A stretch of 18,277 nucleotides of DNA from an uncultured Oscillospiraceae bacterium (GCA_910587395.1 CAJULJ010000052.1:1-18277), one strand, 5' to 3'; shown: positions 6,689-15,857, counted from the stretch's first letter. The notes: generated from the sequence alone by a model not told the origin. Numbers and translations are program-made.

Positions 6689-6958
6689 ATGTATGAAGCA
6701 TTGTGTTTGTCCGCTCTCCAGGAAGGGGAGAGCGCTTATGTGACCGGGGTAAACGCGGGGCCAGCCATGGACCGGCGGCTCACCGACCTGGGGCTGGTGC
6801 GGGGCACCCGGGTGACTTGTGTGCTGCGCAGCCCCGCCGGGGACCCCTGCGCCTATCTCATCCGCGGGGCGCTCATTGCCCTGCGCCGGACGGACGCGGA
6901 GGGCATTACCCTGGAGCGGCAGGCCCAAGCTGTCCCAGCTGAGGCGGTGACCACATGA
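6689..6958 (+). CDS. feoA: Ferrous iron transport accessory protein FeoA
   Basis: An 89-residue SH3-like FeoA domain protein that works with FeoB at the cytoplasmic face of the membrane. Family features seen: an N-terminal LSALQEGESAYVTGV strand pair, the conserved helix MDRRLTDLGLVRGTRV (residues 35-50) and a C-terminal strand giving IRGALIALRRTDAEGI. The start is the ATG at 6689 because AAAGGAG lies nine bases upstream and the reading frame before it lacks family similarity. The gene overlaps feoB by the four bases ATGA, which indicates translational coupling. Nothing resembling feoC is present. It lies directly after the mobile-element remnant, so its promoter may lie in the poorly defined 6361-6688 stretch. 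Confidence 0.92.
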   Translation: MYEALCLSALQEGESAYVTGVNAGPAMDRRLTDLGLVRGTRVTCVLRSPAGDPCAYLIRGALIALRRTDAEGITLERQAQAVPAEAVTT

Positions 6959-8772
6959 GACGGGTGGCGCTGGCGGGCAATCCCAACGTGGGAAAGTCCA
7001 CTCTATTCAATGCGTTAACCGGACTTAGACAGCATACAGGAAATTGGGCCGGGAAGACTGTGGCCACCGCCCGGGGAGAGTACACATTTGAAGGGGAGGA
7101 GTACCAACTCGTCGACCTGCCCGGCACCTATTCCCTGACGGCCCACTCCCAGGAGGAGGCGGTGGCGCGGGACTACATCAAGAGCGGTCAGGCGGACGGG
7201 GTGGTGGTGGTGTGCGACGCCACCTGCCTGGAGCGCAACCTCATTCTGGTCCTCCAGGTGTTGGAGCTGACGGGCAAGGTATTGGTGTGCGTCAACCTTT
7301 TGGACGAGGCGGAGCGGTTGGGGGTGAAGGTGGACCTGTCCGCTCTGTCCGAGGAGCTGGGGGTGCCGGTGGTGGGCACTGCCGCCGGGCGGCAGGAGGG
7401 GCTGAACGACTTGAAAGCGGCCATTGCCCGATTGGTGGAAAGGGATGCCCCCGCCGCTTCCCGGCGGGAACCCCAGGAGCGCGTCACTCTGGCAGAGCGG
7501 TACGCGGCCCAGGTGGTGCGCAGCGAAAAAGCGGACCGCCGGCGCCGCCAGCAGAAGCTGGACCGTTTACTTACCTCAAAATCCACCGGCATTCCCATCA
7601 TGCTGCTGCTGCTGGGGCTGGTGGTGTGGCTGACGGTGGCGGGGGCCAACGGACCGTCGGCGCTGCTCACCGAGCTGTTCGCTCGGCTGGGGAATGTTCT
7701 GGAGGGTTGGCTGGCAAACGCCCCGGCGTGGCTGTCCGGGATGCTGCTGGACGGGGTGTACCGGGTGACCGCCTGGGTGGTGGCGGTGATGCTGCCTCCC
7801 ATGGCTATCTTTTTCCCCTTGTTCACCCTGTTGGAGGACTTGGGCTACCTGCCCCGTGTGGCCTTCGTCATGGACCACGCCTTTCAAAAATGCCGGACCT
7901 GCGGGAAACAGTGTTTGACAATGTGCATGTCAATTGGGTGCAACGCCTGCGGCGTCACCGGCTGCCGCATCATCGACAGCCCCCGGGAGCGGCTCATCGC
8001 CATCCTGACCTCCTCCTTGGTGCCCTGTAACGGCAAGTTCCCCACCCTCATCGCCCTCATCACCCTGTTTTTTGTGGGAGGCCGCAGCGGCCTGCTGGCC
8101 TCCGTCCAGGGGGCGGCGCTGCTGCTGGGCACTTTGGTGCTGGGCGTGGCGGGGACGCTGGCCTGCTCCCGTCTTCTGTCGGCCACGGTGCTGAAGGGGA
8201 TGCCCTCCTCCTTCGCTCTGGAGCTGCCTCCATTCCGCAAACCCCGAGTGGGGGAGGTCATCGTCCGCTCGGTGCTGGACCGGACCCTGTTTGTGCTGGG
8301 CCGGGCGGTGGCGGTGGCGGCTCCGGCGGGCGCGGTCATCTGGCTGATGGCAAATGTCACTGTGGGGGACGCCACTCTCCTGGCCCACTGCACCGGCTTT
8401 CTGGACTCCTTTGCCCGGCTGTTCGGGCTGGACGGCGTGATTTTGATGGCCTTCCTCCTGGGTTGGCCTGCCAACGAGATTGTCCTGCCGGTGATGCTGA
8501 TGGCGTATCTCGCCACAGGGAGCCTGGTGGAGTTTGACGACCTCACCGCCCTGGGCCGGCTGCTGACCCAGCACGGCTGGACCTGGCGGACGGCGGTATG
8601 CACCATGCTGTTCTCCCTGTTCCACTGGCCCTGCTCCACCACCTGCCTGACCATCTACAAGGAGACGGGAAGCGTGAGGTGGACGGCGCTGGCCATTGCC
8701 CTGCCCACGGCGCTGGGGCTGGGGCTGTGCCTGTGCGTGAGCGCGTTGACGCGGGTGCTGGGGATGCCGTGA
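6955..8772 (+). CDS. feoB: Ferrous iron transporter FeoB
   Basis: GTPase-coupled Fe(II) importer of the cytoplasmic membrane, 605 residues, shorter than the ~770 of E. coli but usual for the compact clostridial form. The N-terminal G domain has G1 GNPNVGKS (8-15), the switch I region around TGNWAGKT, G3 DLPG (54-57) and G4 NLLD (114-117). A helical linker of about 165-205 precedes the membrane part, which starts near residue 206 with the first hydrophobic helix. The membrane part holds two Gate-type segments, including the GCN site and VPCNGKFPT. Between the two is a cysteine-rich run at 313, 316, 320, 324, 329, 332 and 337. The end FHWPCSTTCLTIYKETGS is a second conserved Cys-containing gate. 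It is cotranscribed with feoA (ATGA overlap) and ends at the palindromic terminator that begins immediately after its stop. Confidence 0.96.
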   Translation: MRRVALAGNPNVGKSTLFNALTGLRQHTGNWAGKTVATARGEYTFEGEEYQLVDLPGTYSLTAHSQEEAVARDYIKSGQADGVVVVCDATCLERNLILVLQVLELTGKVLVCVNLLDEAERLGVKVDLSALSEELGVPVVGTAAGRQEGLNDLKAAIARLVERDAPAASRREPQERVTLAERYAAQVVRSEKADRRRRQQKLDRLLTSKSTGIPIMLLLLGLVVWLTVAGANGPSALLTELFARLGNVLEGWLANAPAWLSGMLLDGVYRVTAWVVAVMLPPMAIFFPLFTLLEDLGYLPRVAFVMDHAFQKCRTCGKQCLTMCMSIGCNACGVTGCRIIDSPRERLIAILTSSLVPCNGKFPTLIALITLFFVGGRSGLLASVQGAALLLGTLVLGVAGTLACSRLLSATVLKGMPSSFALELPPFRKPRVGEVIVRSVLDRTLFVLGRAVAVAAPAGAVIWLMANVTVGDATLLAHCTGFLDSFARLFGLDGVILMAFLLGWPANEIVLPVMLMAYLATGSLVEFDDLTALGRLLTQHGWTWRTAVCTMLFSLFHWPCSTTCLTIYKETGSVRWTALAIALPTALGLGLCLCVSALTRVLGMP

Positions 8773-8808
8773 AAAGATACCGCCGGTCCATGGACCGGCG
8801 GTATCTTT
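8773..8808. terminator. 36-bp perfect palindrome, bidirectional terminator
   Basis: Arms 8773-8790 and 8791-8808 are exact reverse complements, starting AAAG and ending CTTT. It lies in the base directly after the feoB stop and reaches the stop codon of the convergent membrane-protein gene, so it can end both transcripts; T residues follow on either side. Confidence 0.85.
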
Positions 8809-10235
8809 TATGCTTTTTGAGGGTTGGGAAGTTTGTTCTGCTCCTGCGTTTGGTGCCATAGCTGCATCCCCACCACCAGGACGAAGGTGGCCACAGCCGG
8901 GGATACCAGGGCGTGGCCGGCCAGAACGGAGATGGCAAACCCCGCCAGACTGCAATAAAGGGCGGTGCAGAAGCCCAGGCTGTCCAGTCTCTGGAGGGGA
9001 CGCTGGAAAAACTGGACGATGGACCAGATCACAAAGACGATATAGGGCGCGTAATACAGCAGGAAGCCTGCCACGCCGTGACGCAGAAGGATGGCCAGAG
9101 GGTCCAGCTCCACCATGAAGTACATCTCCCGGCTGTAGGAGGGGGCGGTGGCGTAGCCGATGCCCAGCAGCTTGCCCAGCACGCCGCTCTCGGTGTACAC
9201 CTGGACGGCGGGGGAGGCGCTGATAAACCGGCGGCTGAAAATCTGGTCGATGTCGGCAAACGTCTCGTTGGACTTGATGAGATCGTAGAGCCAAGTGTTC
9301 TGGCAGGCGTGGGCGATGGCCTCCTCCCAGACCTCCACCGTGGCCTCGGGAGGACGGGGCAGGTTGGTGATATAGACCTCGAAGAGATAGCGCAGGAAGG
9401 GGGAGTCGGGGGTGACCACCAGGAAGAACAGCACCAGAACAGCCGCGGCAGCAGCCTTGACTGCATTGGCCCGGGAGCGCTCCTTCACCAGCCGGACAAC
9501 CTGCCAGACCAGGACGGCCAAGCAGTAGAATAAAGTGAAGGCAAAGACGATCTTGGTGCCCAGGGAGGTGGCGCTGATGGCCACGGCGAGCATGGCCCAC
9601 GCAGCCAGCAGGCCCTTCCACCAGGTCTTTTTGGTGACGGTGGGCAGGACCTCCAGGCAGTACCAGATAGTGAAGGGGGCGGTGATGGCGATGATGCAGC
9701 CAACCTCATTGGCGGCGTAGAACCAGCCTCGCTCACCGTAGCCGGAGCTGGTGTAGGATACGAAGCCGGTGCCGGTGAGATGAGCAATGGGGATGACGCT
9801 GGCGTACAGTGCTCCCGCCCAGGCGATGGTCTCACAGGTGACCAGATAGCCGTACTGCCGGTAGACGGACCAGAGGAAAATGAGCACAAAGGGGGTAAAA
9901 AAGGTCTTGACCACCTCGCGCACGTTGCCGACGCACAGGGACAGTCCGCCCACCGTGAACATATAGCCCATGAACAGGACCAGGTAACCCACCAGTGCGC
10001 CGGTATAGATCATCCACCGTCTTTTCCCAGGGAAATCGCTGATGAATACTGCATAGAGGAAGGCAAGCACAATCACCAGGGAGCGGACGATGACGCCCAC
10101 CGTGATGGACTGCCCCGCCTCAGCGCCCAGGCCGGTGAGCACGTCGATCAGAGGCTGGCAGAGAATATAGACGGCCAGGATCATGGGCAGCCGGGCCCTG
10201 GAGGCGTCCTGGAGCCGGGCGCGGAGCTGATTCAT
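8808..10235 (-). CDS. O-antigen ligase/polymerase-like polytopic membrane protein
   Basis: A 475-residue protein with ten or more hydrophobic helices and one large, probably extracytoplasmic loop (about 277-382). This is the layout of the Wzy/WaaL O-antigen ligase superfamily, whose members join or polymerise lipid-linked glycans outside the membrane. The segment YGERGWFYAANEVG (166-179) before a hydrophobic helix resembles the conserved periplasmic-edge motif of that family. In a Firmicute it may act in capsule, exopolysaccharide or teichuronic-type polymer assembly, but there are no glycosyltransferase neighbours here, so the substrate is unknown. The start is the ATG at 10235 with AGGA upstream. 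The TAA stop (8808-8810) abuts the shared terminator palindrome. It has its own promoter at 10304-10332, so it is a single-gene unit. Confidence 0.75.
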   Translation of the reverse strand: MNQLRARLQDASRARLPMILAVYILCQPLIDVLTGLGAEAGQSITVGVIVRSLVIVLAFLYAVFISDFPGKRRWMIYTGALVGYLVLFMGYMFTVGGLSLCVGNVREVVKTFFTPFVLIFLWSVYRQYGYLVTCETIAWAGALYASVIPIAHLTGTGFVSYTSSGYGERGWFYAANEVGCIIAITAPFTIWYCLEVLPTVTKKTWWKGLLAAWAMLAVAISATSLGTKIVFAFTLFYCLAVLVWQVVRLVKERSRANAVKAAAAAVLVLFFLVVTPDSPFLRYLFEVYITNLPRPPEATVEVWEEAIAHACQNTWLYDLIKSNETFADIDQIFSRRFISASPAVQVYTESGVLGKLLGIGYATAPSYSREMYFMVELDPLAILLRHGVAGFLLYYAPYIVFVIWSIVQFFQRPLQRLDSLGFCTALYCSLAGFAISVLAGHALVSPAVATFVLVVGMQLWHQTQEQNKLPNPQKA

Positions 10236-10303
10236 AGCAACACATCCTATTTTAAATGGAGGCGAAAAGACCGCCCAACGCAGAGTTATGCAGCAGCTTT
10301 TTC

Positions 10304-10332
10304 AGTATAGTATAACATGGCGGTTTTTGCAA
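10304..10332 (-). promoter_or_regulatory. Promoter of the O-antigen-ligase-like gene
   Basis: On the minus strand TTGCAA (10327-10332) and TATACT (10304-10309) are 17 bp apart, about 68 bp before the ATG at 10235. It sits between the metK terminator and the gene. Confidence 0.68.
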
Positions 10333-10374
10333 TAAAAAATGTCTCAAAAGAATGTTAACATTTTGCAAAGACGT

Positions 10375-10407
10375 AAGAAAAGACCGCCGGGCGTAAGCGC
10401 GGCGGTC
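10375..10407 (-). terminator. metK rho-independent terminator
   Basis: An 8-bp GC stem, arms 10400-10407 and 10382-10389, read on the minus strand as GACCGCCG then CGGCGGTC and followed by TTTTCTT. It lies about 27 bases after the metK stop. Confidence 0.82.
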
Positions 10408-10434
10408 GGCTTTGCGGGGACCCGGGCCGGCGCA

Positions 10435-11616
<1,182 letters not shown>

Positions 11617-11660
11617 GATTTGTTATTTCTCCTTTCTTTCAATACGCGGAAAGCGGCTGA

Positions 11661-11689
11661 AAAAGCCCCCGCCGGAGCTCGGCGGGGGC
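11661..11689 (-). terminator. Riboswitch-controlled terminator in the metK leader
   Basis: A perfect 10-bp stem, arms 11680-11689 and 11665-11674, with a five-base loop (AGCTC on the minus strand), followed by a run of T on the minus strand. It lies between the SAM aptamer and the metK ribosome binding site. SAM binding would be expected to favour this hairpin. Confidence 0.9.
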
Positions 11690-11701
11690 AGGATGGTTCA
11701 G

Positions 11702-11800
11702 TTCTCTCCTCATCTCGCGTTTCCGCCGGACTTGGCACCTTGCGCTGCAGGTTGCCGTGGCTTCATCGGGCCGGTCCCTCCGCCACTCTTGATAAGGGTT
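11702..11800 (-). promoter_or_regulatory. SAM-I (S-box) riboswitch
   Basis: On the minus strand the leader carries the S-box signatures in order: CTTATCAAGAG, GGCGGAGGGACCGGCCC, GATGAAGCCACGGCAACC, GGTGCCAAGTCC and GAGATGAGGAG. The first and last pieces pair to close helix P1 (CTTATC with GATGAG). SAM binding in this class normally ends transcription early. It fits metK, the SAM-producing gene, directly downstream. Confidence 0.95.
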
Positions 11801-11818
11801 ATTCAGTTGTACGGCCTT

Positions 11819-11846
11819 ATTATAGCACGCTGTACGCCGCTGTCAA
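11819..11846 (-). promoter_or_regulatory. Consensus metK promoter
   Basis: On the minus strand TTGACA (11841-11846) and TATAAT (11819-11824) are 16 bp apart, just upstream of the SAM-I aptamer. Both hexamers are perfect consensus. A small T-rich hairpin (11854-11877) before it may weakly end transcripts from the upstream MATE gene. Confidence 0.85.
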
Positions 11847-11877
11847 TGGGTGAGCGGAAAAAAAGTAGAATTTCCGC

Positions 11878-13260
11878 CTATGCCTCCTGGGGCTGGAGAG
11901 TGGAGACATCCTGACGATACACCCGAAGCATGAAGATGATACACAGTGTGGCGGAGGCCAGCTCCGAGATGGGGAAGGACAGCCAGACTGCCTCCAGCGG
12001 GAACAGGCGTGACAAAATGTAGGCCGCCGGCAGCAGCACCACCAACTGACGGATCAGGGACACCGTCAGGCTGAGCACGCCGTGATCCAGAGCCTGGAAC
12101 ACGGAGGAGGACACGATGTCAAAGCCCGCCAGCAGCCAGCTGAAAGAGATCAGGCGCAGGGCGGGGATGCCGATGGTCAGCAGGTCGCCGGCGGCGTCCT
12201 CCTCCGACTGGAACAGCTCCAGCAGCTGGCCAGGGAAGAGCTGGAACACGGCGAAGCCCAGGATCATCAGGAGCGTGGCATACATGACGGCCAGCCGGAT
12301 GGTCTTAACGATCCGATCCGGCTTGCGGGCGCCGTAGTTGTAGGCCACGATGGGGACCATGCCGTTGTTCAGGCCGAACACGGGCATGAAGAAGAAGGAC
12401 TGGAGCTTGAAGTACACCCCGAACACCGCCGTGGCCGTGTCGGTAAAGGCGATGAGGATCTGGTTCATGCCGAACACCATCACCGAGCCGATGGACTGCA
12501 TGATGATGCCGGGCAGGCCCACGGAATAGATTTCCCGGATGGTTTGGCCGTGGGGACGAAAGCCCTTGAAGGACATGGTGATCTCGGGATTGCGGGTGGC
12601 GTTGAAGAAGATGGACACGCAGCAGCCCAGCATCTGGCCGATGACGGTGGCCAGGGCGGCTCCCGCCACCTCCATTCTGGGGAAGGGACCCAGGCCGAAG
12701 ATGAGGATGGGGTCCAAAATGATGTTGGTGATGGCGCCCACCGCCTGGGCGATCATGGTGTAGAAGGTCTGTCCGGTGGCCTGGAGCAGCCGCTCCATGA
12801 GCACCGCGAAGAACAGGCCCACGCTCAGGCTGCACACGATGGTCAGGTAGTCGGCGCCATAGCTGATGATGCCGGGGATGTCGGTCTGGACGGTGTAAAA
12901 CAGCCGGGAGCAGGTGAGCCCCAGCACCACGAACACCAGACAGCTCAGCGCCATCAGCAAAACGCCGTTTACCGCCGTCCGGTTTACCTTTTCCTTGTCG
13001 CCCTGGCCCAGGCTCCGGGCCAGCAGGGCGTTGACGCCGACGGCAGTACCCACACTGACGGCGATCATCAAATTCTGCACCGGGAAAGCCAGGGACACCG
13101 CGTTCAGCGCGTCCTGGCTGAGCTGGGAGACAAAGTAGCTGTCCACCACGTTGTAAAAGGCCTGGACCAGCATGGAAATCATGATGGGGATGGCCATGTT
13201 GAGAAGCAGCCGGTTCACCGGCATGACGCCCATTTTGTTTTCGCCGTTGGGCCGTTCCAC
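11878..13260 (-). CDS. MATE family efflux transporter (first of a divergent pair)
   Basis: Multidrug/toxin exporter driven by Na+ or H+, in the cytoplasmic membrane, with about twelve helices in two related halves. Features seen: an N-terminal LLLNMAIPIMISMLVQAFYNVVDSYFVSQL, which holds the conserved Asn/Asp-bearing first helix; FPVQNLMIAVSVGTAVGVNALLARSLGQGDKEKV; ILDPILIFGLGP at the end of the first half; and NNGMVPIVAYNYGARKPDRI in the second. The chosen start is GTG at 13260, giving 460 residues, because AAAGGAGG lies nine bases before it. A longer TTG start at 13317 would place that ribosome binding site inside the gene. It has a consensus promoter at 13336-13364. The substrate cannot be predicted. 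It is paralogous to, and divergent from, the MATE gene at 13649. Confidence 0.93.
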   Translation of the reverse strand: MERPNGENKMGVMPVNRLLLNMAIPIMISMLVQAFYNVVDSYFVSQLSQDALNAVSLAFPVQNLMIAVSVGTAVGVNALLARSLGQGDKEKVNRTAVNGVLLMALSCLVFVVLGLTCSRLFYTVQTDIPGIISYGADYLTIVCSLSVGLFFAVLMERLLQATGQTFYTMIAQAVGAITNIILDPILIFGLGPFPRMEVAGAALATVIGQMLGCCVSIFFNATRNPEITMSFKGFRPHGQTIREIYSVGLPGIIMQSIGSVMVFGMNQILIAFTDTATAVFGVYFKLQSFFFMPVFGLNNGMVPIVAYNYGARKPDRIVKTIRLAVMYATLLMILGFAVFQLFPGQLLELFQSEEDAAGDLLTIGIPALRLISFSWLLAGFDIVSSSVFQALDHGVLSLTVSLIRQLVVLLPAAYILSRLFPLEAVWLSFPISELASATLCIIFMLRVYRQDVSTLQPQEA

Positions 13261-13335
13261 TGTAACGTTCCTCCTTTTTCTTTCGCAGGGTCCCGCCCTG
13301 CCCGCGTCGTTTGTCAATGATTGCAGTAACGCATT

Positions 13336-13364
13336 ATTATAGAGGAAATGTGTTTTATTGTCAA
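13336..13364 (-). promoter_or_regulatory. Consensus promoter of the minus-strand MATE gene
   Basis: On the minus strand TTGACA (13359-13364) and TATAAT (13336-13341) are 17 bp apart, a perfect sigma-A promoter about 75 bp upstream of the GTG start. Confidence 0.85.
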
Positions 13365-13601
13365 TGGTCAGTGGGATGATTTTGAGGGATTTGCAGGATT
13401 TTTGTCGGAGGCTGCTTTCTCTCTGGATGATTGAATTTGCCTGCCGACGCCGGGCGGCGCCGTAATTTGGATAAGCGGCGGGCTGCTGGCTTTGGGGGGC
13501 GGAGGCTTTGCCGCGTGCGGCAGAAAGTATGGAAGCTTACTTTAAACTGTCGTCAGGAAAAGAGGCTGGTGGAAATGGAGCTTCCCATTTGCCCGGTTCT
13601 G
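13365..13601. other. Divergent intergenic spacer between two MATE genes
   Basis: Between the two promoters I see no gene, regulator-binding palindrome or RNA motif. A 62-codon open frame near 13431 has a TTG start, no ribosome binding site and unlikely composition, so it is not called. Two MATE genes facing apart without an adjacent regulator is the only notable point. Confidence 0.4.
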
Positions 13602-13610
13602 TGCTATACT
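13602..13610 (+). promoter_or_regulatory. Extended -10 promoter of the plus-strand MATE gene
   Basis: TGCTATACT, a TG-n-TATACT extended -10, lies about 39 bp before the ATG at 13649. The -35 region (around 13582-13587) is poor. Confidence 0.5.
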
Positions 13611-13648
13611 AAGCGTTAATGACTACATAAAGAAATCGAGGTAATCCC

Positions 13649-15040
13649 ATGGAAGATCTGCAAAAAGCGGAGCTGTTTGAACGAACGTCCATCCCCAAAG
13701 CGGTGCTCACCCTGTCCATACCAACCGTCCTCAGCTCACTGGTGATGGTGCTCTACAATTTGGCCGACACCTACTTTGTGGGGATGCTCCAGGACCCCAT
13801 CCAGAATTCTGCCGTCACCCTGGCCGCGCCGGTGCTGCTGGCCTTCAACGCGGTGAATAATCTGTTCGGCGTGGGTTCGTCCAGCATGATGAGCCGTGCC
13901 CTGGGCGCGAAAAACTACGACACGGTGCGGCGCAGCTCCGCCTTTGGCTTTTACTGCGCGCTGATCTGCGGCGTGCTCTTTTCTATCCTGACCACCGCCT
14001 TTCGTTCGCCTCTGCTGGTGCTTCTGGGGGCGGACGCCGACACCATCCAGGCCACTTCGGAATACATGCGCTGGACGGTGACCTGCGGGGCCGCTCCCGC
14101 CATACTCAACGTGGTGATGGCCTATCTGGTGCGGGCGGAGGGGGCCACCCTCCACGCCAGCATCGGCACCATGAGCGGCTGCGCGCTGAACATCGTGCTG
14201 GACCCCATCTTCATCCTCCCCTGGGGCTTGAATATGGGGGCGGCAGGGGCGGGGCTGGCCACCTTCCTGTCCAACTGCGCTGCCTGCCTGTACTTCTTTA
14301 TTCTGCTGTTTGTCCGGCGGGGCAGGACCTATGTCTGCCTCCAGCCTGCCATGGCCCGGCCCCGGAAGGCGCTGGTAAAGGGCGTGTTCGGCGTGGGGAT
14401 TCCGGCCTCCATCCAGAATCTGCTGAATGTCACCGGCATGACGGTGCTCAACAATTTCACCGCGGTCTTTGGCCCGGACGCCATTGCCGCCATGGGCATC
14501 TCCTATAAAATCAACATGATCCCCATGTATATCGCCCTGGGTGTGTCTCAGGGACTGATGCCGCTGGTGAGCTACAACTACGGAAGCGGCAACTGCGACC
14601 GGCTGAAAAAGGCCGTTGTTTTTGCGGAAAAGATCTCTCTGACCTTCTCCACCGTGGTGGCGGTGTGCTATTTCTTCGCCTCCGGTACGCTGATCGGCCT
14701 GTTTATGAAAACCGAGGCCGTGGTAGCTTACGGTGCCAAGTTTCTGCGGTGTATGTGCGTCGCCCAGCCCTTCCTGTGCGTGGATTTCCTGGCGGTGGGT
14801 GTGTTCCAGGCCTGCGGTCTGGGGCAGTACGCGCTGCTGTTCGCCGTTTTGCGCAAGATCGTGCTGGAGATCCCCGCGCTGTATATCCTCAACTATTTCG
14901 TCCCTCTGTATGGTCTGGCCTGTGCCCAGGCCGTGGCCGAGGTGGTGCTGGCCGCTGCCGCCGTGGTCATCCTGGTCCGGCTGTTCCGGCGGATGTCGGC
15001 GGAGGGTACGCCTCTACAGCCCCGCGCCGTGAAAAAATAA
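13649..15040 (+). CDS. MATE family efflux transporter (second of a divergent pair)
   Basis: A 463-residue MATE exporter with about twelve membrane helices. Features: IPKAVLTLSIPTVLSSLVMVLYN with ADTYFVGML in the first helices, FGVGSSSMMSRALGAKNYDTVRRSS, NIVLDPIFILPWGLNMGAAGAG at the end of the first half, and GLMPLVSYNYGSGNCDRLKKA in the second half. It is closer to the VmrA/DinF-like clostridial group than to NorM, judged only by motif style. The start is the ATG at 13649 with GAGG seven bases upstream. The basic tail (RRMSAEGTPLQPRAVKK) is cytoplasmic. It clearly differs from the neighbouring MATE in sequence, so the pair is not a recent tandem duplicate. The substrate is unknown. No terminator is visible before the next gene, 71 bases on. 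Confidence 0.93.
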   Translation: MEDLQKAELFERTSIPKAVLTLSIPTVLSSLVMVLYNLADTYFVGMLQDPIQNSAVTLAAPVLLAFNAVNNLFGVGSSSMMSRALGAKNYDTVRRSSAFGFYCALICGVLFSILTTAFRSPLLVLLGADADTIQATSEYMRWTVTCGAAPAILNVVMAYLVRAEGATLHASIGTMSGCALNIVLDPIFILPWGLNMGAAGAGLATFLSNCAACLYFFILLFVRRGRTYVCLQPAMARPRKALVKGVFGVGIPASIQNLLNVTGMTVLNNFTAVFGPDAIAAMGISYKINMIPMYIALGVSQGLMPLVSYNYGSGNCDRLKKAVVFAEKISLTFSTVVAVCYFFASGTLIGLFMKTEAVVAYGAKFLRCMCVAQPFLCVDFLAVGVFQACGLGQYALLFAVLRKIVLEIPALYILNYFVPLYGLACAQAVAEVVLAAAAVVILVRLFRRMSAEGTPLQPRAVKK

Positions 15041-15111
15041 TCATTTCCCTCTTTCCTTTTTCCATATTCCGGCCGATATATAGGGTAGAGAAACTGGAAA
15101 GGGGGCGGAAT

Positions 15112-15855
15112 ATGGGCATTCAACCTGTCTCCGGCGTGAGTCATGAGGACCAGACCGCGCCGGGCCAGACCGAGGACCAGCAGAACAGTCTGCTGGCGCA
15201 GTCATTGAAAAAGCAGGAGGAGAATACCACATCCCTCCACGAGATGATCAGGGACGCCAAGGAGAAGGCCGACGCCCAGCGGGAAAAGTTCAAGCTGACC
15301 AAGGTTACCCCCCGGTACGGCGACGCTCCCTTGGAGGCGTACGCCCGTCTCAGCCGGGCCAAAACCGAGGCCCAGGCCAGCTCCGCCGGGGGATATGCCC
15401 GCCGGCGCATCGCCCAGCTGGAGGCCGCCCAGCGCTCCGACCCGGAGCACGCCGACCAGATCAAGGCCGCCATCACCCAGCTGAAAAAGGCGGTGACCCG
15501 GGCCAACAAGAAAAAGATGGAGATCAGCCGGGAACAGCTGGCCCGCGCCCGCCAGAAGCGCATGATCCGGGAGAACAAGCGCCGGGAAGCCCAGCGCATC
15601 CGCCAGGAGCTGCGCAAGAATCAGGCCATGCGGGCCATTCGGGAGTCCGGGTACTTCAAGGAGACGGAGGTCGCCAACCGTCAGGCCGACCAGCTCACCG
15701 CCACCAAGATGGAGCTGCGGGCCCAGGCGGAGCAGCTGGGCTCTATGGTCTACACCTCCGTGGACGCCGCCGCGCAGGAGTATTCCGCCGCCGTGCAGAC
15801 AGCGGAGGCGGTGGAGGCCCCTGTTTCCATGCCCCAGGTTGACGTACAGGCATAA
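15112..15855 (+). CDS. Unrecognised basic coiled-coil protein
   Basis: A 247-residue protein of no family I can name. The start is the ATG at 15112 with AAAGGGGG six bases upstream. Residues 1-45 are polar and disorder-like (many Gln, Ser and Thr). From about 72 to 215 it is almost continuous charged helix with heptad-like spacing. It is strongly basic in the middle (131-171, with KKK, RARQKR and ENKRREAQRIRQELRKNQ) and ends in an Ala/Val/Gln tail. It has no Cys or Trp, no signal peptide and no membrane segment, so it is probably cytoplasmic and may bind nucleic acid or act as a scaffold; that is only inference. It lies 71 bases after the MATE gene on the same strand, with its own strong ribosome binding site and a terminator right after its stop. 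Codon use looks like its neighbours. Confidence 0.75.
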   Translation: MGIQPVSGVSHEDQTAPGQTEDQQNSLLAQSLKKQEENTTSLHEMIRDAKEKADAQREKFKLTKVTPRYGDAPLEAYARLSRAKTEAQASSAGGYARRRIAQLEAAQRSDPEHADQIKAAITQLKKAVTRANKKKMEISREQLARARQKRMIRENKRREAQRIRQELRKNQAMRAIRESGYFKETEVANRQADQLTATKMELRAQAEQLGSMVYTSVDAAAQEYSAAVQTAEAVEAPVSMPQVDVQA

Positions 15856-15857
15856 GT

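Noticed and set aside
3858..6690. Attachment-site direct repeats flanking the mobile-element remnant
   Set aside because: I compared the ychF-side edge (3858-3931) with the right side (6130-6690) by eye and found no convincing direct repeat; deletions may have removed one end.
7930..9621. Long minus-strand open frame (563 codons) across feoB and the next gene
   Set aside because: Pro/Gly/Arg/His-rich antisense translation of GC-rich genes; no start signals or family features, and it spans two well-supported genes and a terminator.
12082..13320. 412-codon plus-strand open frame opposite the first MATE gene
   Set aside because: Antisense shadow full of His, Asp, Gln and Gly; no hydrophobic core or ribosome binding site.
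13431..13619. 62-codon open frame in the MATE spacer
   Set aside because: TTG start, no ribosome binding site, overlaps the extended -10 promoter of the next gene, no family resemblance.
15060..15095. Sporulation sigma promoter before the coiled-coil gene
   Set aside because: ATATT and TATATA-like pieces are present, but spacing and -10 bases do not fit SigE, SigG or SigA well enough.
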